A stretch of 26,870 nt of DNA from Ruminococcus sp. (GTDB lineage: Bacteria; Bacillota; Clostridia; Oscillospirales; Ruminococcaceae), in assembly GCA_003488415.1 (NCBI GenBank), contig DNLQ01000119.1, positions 1 through 26,870 of the forward strand. Reading direction: 5' to 3'. Positions 14,177 to 20,848 of the stretch are shown one piece after another. Under the pieces are notes generated by a model. It ran no database searches and had not been told where the DNA came from. It was given only the letters and a program-made list of their open reading frames with translations. Numbering within the stretch: position 1 is the stretch's first letter; each line of letters starts with the position of its first letter. A program made the position numbers and the translations under genes.

Positions 14177-14610
14177 AACTGACTTTCAAAAAACTCGATG
14201 AAAGAGCCATTATTCCAAGCCGTGCCACAAGGGCAAGTGCAGGAATGGATATTTATGCCTGCCTTGACAAGCCTGTAGTGCTTGCTCCCGGAGAAATACA
14301 AATGATCCCTACAGGACTCACTGCGCAGACAGACTGCGATGATGTTGCCATGCTGATATACCCCCGCTCCGGACTCTCCACTAAATACGGAGTCTCCCTT
14401 GCAAACTGCGTGGGAGTAGTTGACAGCGATTACCGGGGTGCATGGTTCATCCCCCTTATCAATCACGGCAAAGAGCCGTTTACCGTTGAACACGGTATGC
14501 GTATAGCTCAGCTCGTTCCTACACGGGTACTTTTCCCGGAGATCGAAGTAAGCGATACTCTCACTGAGACTGAGAGGGGCTCGGGCGGATTCGGTTCATC
14601 AGGAATATGA
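14173..14610 (+). CDS. dut: dUTP diphosphatase
   Basis: A 145-residue trimeric dUTPase, which hydrolyses dUTP to dUMP and pyrophosphate, keeping uracil out of DNA and supplying thymidylate synthesis. All five motifs are visible: AGMDIYA (23-29), PRSGLSTK (64-71), the NCVGVVDSDYRG stretch with catalytic Asp (77-88), GMRIAQLV (108-115) and the C-terminal Gly-rich RGSGGFGSSG (135-144). The ATG lies in a 4-nt ATGA overlap with the U32 gene. It is 40 nt before the DUF4321 gene, with no terminator between them. Confidence 0.96.
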   Translation: MKLTFKKLDERAIIPSRATRASAGMDIYACLDKPVVLAPGEIQMIPTGLTAQTDCDDVAMLIYPRSGLSTKYGVSLANCVGVVDSDYRGAWFIPLINHGKEPFTVEHGMRIAQLVPTRVLFPEIEVSDTLTETERGSGGFGSSGI

Positions 14611-14650
14611 TAAAGTTTAACAAATGCCGCAAGGCGAAAGGAGATAACAA

Positions 14651-14920
14651 ATGAGAAAAAACGTATACTTCTTCATCATCATAGCTGCGTCACTTCTTCT
14701 CGGTGCAGTCTTCACAAGTGCCATTCAGGGTGCTTCCGGTCTGTACTGGCTGGCTTACTCTATACACTTCGGACTGCCTGCAAATACCTACATAGACCTC
14801 AGCGTGCTTACCTTCACTATAGGCTTTACTGTTGATATAAGCGTAATGCAGATCATAATGCTTATCATCGGATTTATAGTATACTTCAACACCGTTAAAA
14901 AGGTGACAGAGGGCAAGTAA
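14651..14920 (+). CDS. DUF4321-type small membrane protein
   Basis: An 89-residue protein with an N-terminal membrane segment (about 4-25), a central stretch GLYWLAYSIHFGLP, and a second region DLSVLTFTIGFTVDISVMQI running into a final helix. This pattern matches DUF4321 proteins, which in Clostridia commonly precede mreB. AAAGGAG stands 6 nt before the ATG. Its place between dut and mreB, inside an unbroken same-strand run, suggests a role with the elongation machinery, but no biochemical function is known. Confidence 0.75.
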   Translation: MRKNVYFFIIIAASLLLGAVFTSAIQGASGLYWLAYSIHFGLPANTYIDLSVLTFTIGFTVDISVMQIIMLIIGFIVYFNTVKKVTEGK

Positions 14921-14961
14921 TAATAACGCCCCAAAGACACATAATACTAAGGAGCTTCAGA

Positions 14962-15981
14962 ATGTTTACTAAAGATATAGGTATAGACCTCGGTACAGCC
15001 AATACCCTTGTGTATATGCGCGGAAAGGGTATCATAATCAGAGAACCGTCCGTTGTGGCTGTGAATACAAAGACCGACAAGGCTCGCTGGGTGGGCAAGG
15101 ACGCAAAGGAGATAATCGGCAGGACTCCTGGCACCATCGTTGCCGTAAGACCGCTGAAGGACGGCGTTATCGCTGATTTCGACATCGCTACCACTATGCT
15201 CCAGGAGTTCATCCGCAAGGCTCTCCGGGGAACTCTGTTCACCAAAGCCAATGTTATAATATGTATCCCCTCGGGCGTTACTCCCGTTGAAAGACGTGCT
15301 GTAAGAGAAGCCTGCAAAAATGCCGGAGCAAACAACGTCCTTATCATCGAAGAGCCTATGGCTGCCGCTATAGGTGCAGGTCTCCCTACCAACGATCCCG
15401 CCGGAAGCATGATCGTCGATATCGGCGGCGGTACGAGTGAAGTCGCCGTTATCTCATTGGGAGGTATCGTGGCTTCCCGTTCAATACGCTGCGCCGGTGA
15501 TGAATTCGACAACTCCATCGTCAATTATATCAAGAAGAAGTATAACCTTCTCATAGGTGAGAGAAGCGCAGAGAATGTCAAGCTGGAGATAGGCTCCGCC
15601 TTCCCCAGCGGCGATGACGACGCTTCCATGGAGATAAAGGGCAGAAATCTGCTCAGCGGTCTCCCCGAGAATATAAGAGTAACTTCCTCTGAGATTCGTG
15701 ACGCTCTTGTTGAACCCCTTGCCCGTGTCATTGACGCTATCAAGTCTACCCTGGAGGAAACTCCCCCGGAGCTTTCTGCGGATATAATCGACCACGGCAT
15801 CACCCTTTCCGGCGGCGGCGCTCTGCTGCGTGGACTGGACAAGCTCATTAACCGTGAGACAGGTATGCCTGTATATATCGCTGAATACCCCCTTGACTGC
15901 GTGGCTGAGGGCTGCGGCAGGATACTTGAGCATATCAGCGACTATCAGGACGCTCTCACCGATAACGTTAAATATTATTGA
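14962..15981 (+). CDS. mreB: Rod-shape protein MreB
   Basis: A 339-residue bacterial actin that polymerises under the membrane and guides the elongation complex. Actin-fold motifs are present: phosphate 1 IGIDLGTANT (6-15), the VIICIPSGVTPVERRA segment (96-111), the IEEPMAAAIGAGLP connection (131-144), phosphate 2 IVDIGGGTSEVAVIS (152-166), and the adenosine stretch TLSGGGALLRGLD. The length is normal. AAGGAG lies about 7 nt before the ATG. It is the first of mreBCD, 30 nt from mreC. Confidence 0.97.
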   Translation: MFTKDIGIDLGTANTLVYMRGKGIIIREPSVVAVNTKTDKARWVGKDAKEIIGRTPGTIVAVRPLKDGVIADFDIATTMLQEFIRKALRGTLFTKANVIICIPSGVTPVERRAVREACKNAGANNVLIIEEPMAAAIGAGLPTNDPAGSMIVDIGGGTSEVAVISLGGIVASRSIRCAGDEFDNSIVNYIKKKYNLLIGERSAENVKLEIGSAFPSGDDDASMEIKGRNLLSGLPENIRVTSSEIRDALVEPLARVIDAIKSTLEETPPELSADIIDHGITLSGGGALLRGLDKLINRETGMPVYIAEYPLDCVAEGCGRILEHISDYQDALTDNVKYY

Positions 15982-16011
15982 AACTCACTCTGACTGTTAG
16001 GAGACTGCTCA

Positions 16012-16887
16012 ATGCGTGAATTTCTTAAAAGCACCAGATTCAAGGTGCTGCTCGCACTCCTTGCCTTTCTGGTGGGAATGATGATATATGCCGTTACCAA
16101 GGGCGGCTATGCCGTTTCAGGCGCTTCACTGATAAATACCGTCACCAGACCGTTCCGCTACGTTTCCAACGGCATAGCAGATAAGCTGGAGGGTACTGCC
16201 GACAAGCTGAAAAATGCCGATGAGTATTACCGTGAGAACCAGGAGCTCAGAGCACAGCTCAGTGAGCTGAACAAGCAGCTCGCCGATTACGAGGAACTGG
16301 CAGCCGAGGTGGAAGAGCTCCGCAAGTTCGTGGTAATAAAGGAAAAACACCCAGATTATCAGTACACCGAGCCTGCAAAAGTCCTCGGCTACATCGCCAA
16401 CGATCCCTTCAAGTCCTTCACTATCGACAAGGGTGAGGAAAACGGCATAACTCCATATCTCCCTGTGGCTACAGCCGAGGGACTTGTGGGTATTATTGTA
16501 GAGGTCTCCAAAAATACCTCTACCGTCAGGACCATACTCTCCCCTGACCTTTCCGTTGCCGCAGTCTGCCGTGACACAAATGCGGATTACGGCATTATCG
16601 AAGGAACTGTCCTCACTGCTGAAAACGGCTGCACCAAGCTGATCCACCTCAGCACTGACAACCAGCTCAAGCCCGGCTACCTTATGGCTACCTCCGGAAA
16701 CAGCGGACTATTCCCCCGTGATTACCCCATAGGCACTGTCAGGACTACCGGCTTTGAAGCTAACGGTCTTTCTGCCTGCGCCGAGATAGAGCCGTGTGTG
16801 GACATCGGCAGACTAAGCTCAGTTGTGGTCATTACTGACTTCACCGGCAAGAAGGAGGATTCAGATGCGGATCAAGACCTCCCGTGA
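16012..16887 (+). CDS. mreC: Rod-shape protein MreC
   Basis: A 291-residue membrane-anchored periplasmic-side scaffold of the elongasome. It has a short cytosolic start, one membrane helix (about 12-29), a coiled coil of about 60-107 (ENQELRAQLSELNKQL, EELAAEVEELRKF) for dimerisation, and the beta-domain with the family stretches GYIANDPFKSFTIDKGEENG and PVATAEGLVGIIVEV, then SPDLSVAAVCRD. The start follows TTAGGAG. The last 23 nt overlap the start of mreD, which implies translational coupling. Confidence 0.95.
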   Translation: MREFLKSTRFKVLLALLAFLVGMMIYAVTKGGYAVSGASLINTVTRPFRYVSNGIADKLEGTADKLKNADEYYRENQELRAQLSELNKQLADYEELAAEVEELRKFVVIKEKHPDYQYTEPAKVLGYIANDPFKSFTIDKGEENGITPYLPVATAEGLVGIIVEVSKNTSTVRTILSPDLSVAAVCRDTNADYGIIEGTVLTAENGCTKLIHLSTDNQLKPGYLMATSGNSGLFPRDYPIGTVRTTGFEANGLSACAEIEPCVDIGRLSSVVVITDFTGKKEDSDADQDLP

Positions 16888-17425
16888 GAAGCGTATACTC
16901 TATATCAAGACCTTTGTACGCTGGGTGCTGTACTATATACTGATACTCCTGGGATTCTGCCTGATGACAGCAGGTTCATGGCTGAAGCCCGTGGTACTCG
17001 TCCCCATCGCTCTTGCAATAGCTGCCGGGAACAATATCTACGGCTCAGTGTTCACAGGTGCTTTCTGCGGACTCCTTATTGATGTTGCCTGCGGAAGGCT
17101 CTTCGGCTTCAATGCTGTGATAATGGCTGTACTGTGCGTGATATGCTCTCTTGTTTATCAGCTGTGGCTGAAAAACAGATTCATCAATTATCTCTGGACT
17201 ACAGCGCTATTCTCCTATATCCAGTGCCGCCTGGACTATGAATTCTATTACAAGATATGGCGGTATGCAGACGTAGAGAATATCTTCGTCCACACTACAC
17301 TGAGAGTATGGGCTTATACCGTCATCTCGGCAGTTTTCGTATGGCTGCTGATAAAACTCATCGACCGCTTCTTCATGCCCAGGAACCATATCCCATTGGG
17401 AGAAGCGATCCGAGCCGGAGCGTGA
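16865..17425 (+). CDS. mreD: Rod-shape protein MreD
   Basis: A 186-residue integral membrane protein with five to six predicted helices starting near residue 18. The family stretch NIYGSVFTGAFCGLLIDVACGRLFGFNA is spread over about residues 56-85. The ATG at 16865 lies 5 nt from AAGGAGG and inside the end of mreC. The final codons (GGA GCG TGA) form the left arm of a terminator-like hairpin at 17418-17448, so translation of the end of mreD could affect that hairpin. Confidence 0.92.
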   Translation: MRIKTSREKRILYIKTFVRWVLYYILILLGFCLMTAGSWLKPVVLVPIALAIAAGNNIYGSVFTGAFCGLLIDVACGRLFGFNAVIMAVLCVICSLVYQLWLKNRFINYLWTTALFSYIQCRLDYEFYYKIWRYADVENIFVHTTLRVWAYTVISAVFVWLLIKLIDRFFMPRNHIPLGEAIRAGA

Positions 17426-17456
17426 TTTGCCGACTGCATCTCACGCTCTCTTTTCA
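17418..17456 (+). terminator. Terminator or attenuator hairpin overlapping the mreD stop codon
   Basis: GAGCGTGA (17418-17425, including the mreD TGA stop) pairs perfectly with TCACGCTC (17441-17448) around a 15-nt loop, followed by TCTTTTC. The U-tract is modest. A terminating ribosome would cover the left arm. It separates mreBCD from the PBP2 gene and may cause partial termination. Confidence 0.6.
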
Positions 17457-17462
17457 CCTGTT

Positions 17463-17576
17463 CCGGCAAACTTCATGGTCTGCTGTCTGACTGCTTGTAC
17501 TCAGCAATTTTATGTTTGCCGGTGTGCAGGACTGTTCAGATCTCACATTATTGTCAGCGTCAGATCATATTCTGAC
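17463..17576 (+). promoter_or_regulatory. Structured leader before the PBP2 gene
   Basis: CCGGCAAAC (17463-17471) pairs perfectly with GTTTGCCGG (17514-17522). Its core CGGCAAA can instead pair with TTTGCCG (17426-17432) in the upstream terminator loop, so two structures exclude each other. TGCTG/CAGCA (17481-17485, 17502-17506) nests inside. A further hairpin GTCAGA/TCTGAC spans 17559-17576. No convincing promoter was found here. It matches no riboswitch class I know. Confidence 0.5.
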
Positions 17577-17602
17577 ATAGGCTCTATCAAGGAGGGATAA
17601 TT

Positions 17603-19918
17603 ATAAGATCATTTTCAGATGCCGTAAGGTCTGTTCTTGTAGTGGGACTGGTCGTGCTGCTCACTGTACTCAGCGGAATGCGGCTTATGCGTATACAGAT
17701 AGTCGGCGATGAGACTATCGCCGCAGTCGTGGCTGAACCGGGCTCCTTCACCTTTACCCGTGAAGTCCCATCCACAAGAGGAGAGATCATGGACTACAGC
17801 GGACATATCCTTGTTGCCAACGATTCCCGCTGCGACCTGGTGCTCCAGAAAGCCTTTTTCCCGGAGGAGCTGAGCGAAGGAAACAGGATACTTCTTGAGA
17901 TACACAATGCCCTTGAGGAACACGGCTACAGCTTCGAGGAACATATCCCCGTAAGCCTCCGGCAGCCCTATGACTTCACTGCACCCAAAAAACACGCTGC
18001 ACCTGATATAAATGCCGAAGCTCCTACAGAAGCTCCCACAACTGCTCCGGCTACTGCATCATCTGCCGTATCATCAGGTACTGCGGCGACCGGAACTGTA
18101 CCTGCTGCGGCAACAGAACCAGCTCCTACCGAGCCTGCCACGGAGGCTGCTGCCTACGACGAGGCTGCGGTAAATAAGATGATAGAGCTTCTGAAGCTCA
18201 ATGTATATGCAACTGCCGATAACTGTATCGACAAGCTCATTGCCGATTACAGCATCTCAGATAAGTATACCCCCGAGGAGCAGCGTATCATCGCAGGTAT
18301 GCGGTACGAGATGCTCATATCCGATTTCTCCTACAGCAATCCGCTGGTTCTCGCAAAGGATGTAGATCCCGAGACAATTGTGGATATGAAGGAGCTGAGC
18401 AACTTCTACAAGGGCATCAATGCTGTAAATACTGCCGAAAGACGTATAGTCCGGGGAGATATACTCCCCCATGAGATAGGCACTGTCGGCCCTATCTACG
18501 CCGAGGAATTTGAAGCTCTGAAGGAACAGGGCTATGCTCTGAGCGATGAAGTCGGAAAGAGCGGCATCGAGCTGGCTCTGGAAAAAGAACTGAGAGGTCA
18601 GAGCGGCAAGGAGGAGGTCACTCTCCTTAACGGCGCTATAACCAATATCAAGACCACTCAGGAAGTCGTCCCCGGTCAGACAGTTCAGCTCACTGTTGAC
18701 GGCAGCTTCCAGCTGAAGCTCCAGAATATCCTTGAGGACTTCCTCCGTACCTATTCCCGGGGCGGACTCGCCAAAGCCGGCGCTCTTGTAGTGCTTGACG
18801 CTAAGACCGGTGCTGTAAGAGGTATGGCTACTGCCCCCACCTTCAACCTGAAGGACTACGCAGATGACTACGAGTCACTGCTGAATACCGCTAACAATCC
18901 CCTCTTCGACCGCTGCACCTACGGTCAGTACCTCCCCGGCTCTACCTTCAAGACCGTCACCGCTACTGCCGGACTCAACGAGGGTGTAATAAGCGGAGAT
19001 ACCTCCTACCCCTGCAATCAGACTTTCTACTATCACGGCGGAAAGTTCAGCTGTACCGGCAATCACGGATATATAGCCGTAAGAAGAGCTATTCAGGTAT
19101 CCTGTAACTCCTTCTTCTATCAGCTGTCTGATGCACTGGGCATTGACAATATAACCAAGTACGCAAACCTCTACGGTCTGGGGTACCATACAGGTATCGA
19201 GACAGGCGACGCTGAGGGCTTTCTCTGTAACCCCGAGACCTTTGCACTGCGTGGTCAGGAATGGTACATCGGTTACGTTATCCAGGCTGGTATCGGCAAC
19301 CAGGACTGCGGTTTCACTCCCCTTCAGCTTGCAAACGTCGCCTGCACCATCGCCAACCGTGGTACCCGTCTCCAGCCCTACCTGGTGGACAGTCTCTACA
19401 ACTACGGCTCAAACGAGCTGACACGCAAGACTCAGGCAACCGTTGCCGGCGAGATACCGCTGAACTACTCCAATGTGTATGACTACATCATCGGCGGTAT
19501 GATGGACGCTGCCACCAATATGCCGTATGAATACTCTCTTTCCAACCTCGGCTACAGTGTCGCCATCAAGACCGGTACCCCACAGACTGACTACTACGAC
19601 AAGAGCAAACAGAACTCCCTGTTCATCGGATTCGCCCCGGCTTACGAGCCTGAGGTCGCCTTTGCCGGAGTCATCGAGGGCGGTGAGTACTCCAAATACA
19701 TGATACGAGGAATACTGAACGCTTATCAGGAATGCTACGGACTTAACGGCGTTGAGCCTACCGCAACACTTCCGCCGGAGTTCCGGGGCGGTACTTATGA
19801 AGCAGGTACCGATACCTCCACTACCGATACCGGTACAGGCACCGGCACTGATACAAACGGTACAGGTACAAACACCTCTACCACACACACTACCGCAGCC
19901 GTGACAACAACAAACTAA
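17603..19918 (+). CDS. mrdA: Class B penicillin-binding protein (PBP2/MrdA-type transpeptidase)
   Basis: The elongation-specific D,D-transpeptidase that crosslinks peptidoglycan with MreBCD. About 771 residues from the start used here. It has one membrane helix (about 10-32), a dimerisation domain (TREVPSTRGEIMD), and the transpeptidase domain with STFK (447-450), SCN (500-502) and KTG (656-658). All catalytic motifs are intact. AAGGAGGG (17589-17596) is followed at ideal spacing by ATA (17603), with ATT at 17600, and no ATG, GTG or TTG nearby. The first standard start, GTG 17642, has no ribosome binding site and would shorten the membrane helix. Two low-complexity parts are unusual: an Ala/Thr/Pro/Glu insert (about 130-185) inside the dimerisation domain, and a Gly/Thr/Asp-rich tail (about 730-771). 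The gene name is by context. Confidence 0.9.
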   Translation: MRSFSDAVRSVLVVGLVVLLTVLSGMRLMRIQIVGDETIAAVVAEPGSFTFTREVPSTRGEIMDYSGHILVANDSRCDLVLQKAFFPEELSEGNRILLEIHNALEEHGYSFEEHIPVSLRQPYDFTAPKKHAAPDINAEAPTEAPTTAPATASSAVSSGTAATGTVPAAATEPAPTEPATEAAAYDEAAVNKMIELLKLNVYATADNCIDKLIADYSISDKYTPEEQRIIAGMRYEMLISDFSYSNPLVLAKDVDPETIVDMKELSNFYKGINAVNTAERRIVRGDILPHEIGTVGPIYAEEFEALKEQGYALSDEVGKSGIELALEKELRGQSGKEEVTLLNGAITNIKTTQEVVPGQTVQLTVDGSFQLKLQNILEDFLRTYSRGGLAKAGALVVLDAKTGAVRGMATAPTFNLKDYADDYESLLNTANNPLFDRCTYGQYLPGSTFKTVTATAGLNEGVISGDTSYPCNQTFYYHGGKFSCTGNHGYIAVRRAIQVSCNSFFYQLSDALGIDNITKYANLYGLGYHTGIETGDAEGFLCNPETFALRGQEWYIGYVIQAGIGNQDCGFTPLQLANVACTIANRGTRLQPYLVDSLYNYGSNELTRKTQATVAGEIPLNYSNVYDYIIGGMMDAATNMPYEYSLSNLGYSVAIKTGTPQTDYYDKSKQNSLFIGFAPAYEPEVAFAGVIEGGEYSKYMIRGILNAYQECYGLNGVEPTATLPPEFRGGTYEAGTDTSTTDTGTGTGTDTNGTGTNTSTTHTTAAVTTTN

Positions 19919-19923
19919 AAGCC

Positions 19924-19959
19924 ATCCCCGGAGCTTTCTGAAATGCTCCGGGGATTTTA
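19924..19959 (+). terminator. Terminator after the PBP2 gene
   Basis: ATCCCCGGAGC (19924-19934) pairs perfectly with GCTCCGGGGAT (19945-19955), followed by TTTTAT. It ends the murC-to-PBP2 cluster. Confidence 0.88.
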
Positions 19960-19987
19960 TGATGTTTATGTGTATAATCCTTCATTA

Positions 19988-20012
19988 CTCCGGCAACACT
20001 ATGACCGGAGGT
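19988..20012 (+). promoter_or_regulatory. Hairpin covering the ribosome binding site of the M23 gene
   Basis: CTCCGG (19988-19993) pairs perfectly with CCGGAG (20005-20010), which is most of the ribosome binding site CCGGAGG. The loop is 11 nt. The site stands 8 nt before the GTG at 20020. A TATAAT at 19973-19978 just upstream is a possible -10 but lacks a good -35. Confidence 0.5.
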
Positions 20013-20019
20013 GTTATAC

Positions 20020-20811
20020 GTGAAAAAGAATTTGTTTTCCAATAACCGAAAAGGTACTAAAGGATTCTGCACTGCCCTGGGACTCAGCGCTGTGATGATC
20101 GGATCTGCCTGCTATTTCGCTTACGACCAGGGAGAAAAGCTCTCCCGTGAGCTTCTTGAAAAAAAAGCGGCAGTCCAGCAGGAAAAAGCCGTAGACAGAC
20201 GTGTGACCAATGTACCTAAGAACACTATGCCGTCACGCAGTACCGTGACAGCTCCTGCCGTGACAGCTCCCATAGTTACTGATACAGTAAAGGCTGCTGA
20301 TATCGTCCCGGAGGAGCCTGCGGAGGAGGTCATGGATACCGTTGATACCGTGGATCTGCCGCTTATACCCAATGCCCTGAACGTGGGCATCACCAGGCTG
20401 GAGAACCCAAAGCCTCCGCTGGCTGACATCAGCAATGTCATCGCTCCGTTCAGTAACGGAGAGCTGGTGAAAAGTGAGACAACAGGCTCCTGGCAGACTC
20501 ATAACGGCACGGACATCGCCGCTGAGGAAGGGGCTGAGGTATACGCTGTATCCAACGGCGAGATAAAGTCCATTGAGAAAAACGCTGTCTGGGGAGTTAC
20601 TGTTGTACTGGATCATCATAACGGCTTCGTGACAAAGTACTGCGGACTCTCCCCTGATCTCCAGGTACAGGAGGGACAGATGCTCGTAAGCGGCAATACC
20701 ATAGGTACTGTGGGGAATACTGCTGACATTGAAAGCTCTCTGCCTTCACATCTTCACATCGAGATAACTCACCACGGAAGCTATATTGATCCTATGGAGA
20801 CTTTCTCATAA
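20020..20811 (+). CDS. M23/LytM-domain protein, SpoIIQ-like
   Basis: This 263-residue protein has a membrane helix near 17-35, a Lys/Glu and Thr/Pro/Val-rich linker (36-120), and a C-terminal M23 domain (about 138-260). The zinc ligands are present: H161 and D165 in THNGTDIA, and H246 in HLHIEI; H244 supplies one catalytic His. The second catalytic histidine of LytM enzymes, normally in a YxHL motif, is replaced by YCGL (207-210). SpoIIQ of Bacillus also departs at this motif, and the stretch ISNVIAPFSNGEL resembles clostridial SpoIIQ proteins. It may therefore be a scaffold or a weak endopeptidase. The GTG at 20020 is preferred over GTG 20011, which overlaps the ribosome binding site. The position behind the mre/PBP2 genes suggests a wall-growth or engulfment role. 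Confidence 0.8.
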   Translation: MKKNLFSNNRKGTKGFCTALGLSAVMIGSACYFAYDQGEKLSRELLEKKAAVQQEKAVDRRVTNVPKNTMPSRSTVTAPAVTAPIVTDTVKAADIVPEEPAEEVMDTVDTVDLPLIPNALNVGITRLENPKPPLADISNVIAPFSNGELVKSETTGSWQTHNGTDIAAEEGAEVYAVSNGEIKSIEKNAVWGVTVVLDHHNGFVTKYCGLSPDLQVQEGQMLVSGNTIGTVGNTADIESSLPSHLHIEITHHGSYIDPMETFS

Positions 20812-20813
20812 AA

Positions 20814-20848
20814 AACAGGCGCACTGTTCAGGTGCGCCTGTTCTGTTT
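20814..20848. terminator. Bidirectional terminator between convergent M23 and esterase genes
   Basis: AACAGGCGCAC (20814-20824) pairs perfectly with GTGCGCCTGTT (20832-20842) around a 7-nt loop. T-rich sequence follows on the plus strand and an A-run flanks it for the minus strand. Confidence 0.88.

Noticed and set aside
14895..15524. Minus-strand frame of 209 codons opposite mreB
   Set aside because: It is a shadow of mreB with no ribosome binding site or recognisable domain.
17572..17601. Possible promoter CTGACA-18-GATAAT just before the PBP2 start
   Set aside because: The -10 box overlaps the strong ribosome binding site, and a transcript from it would lack that site; coincidence is more likely.
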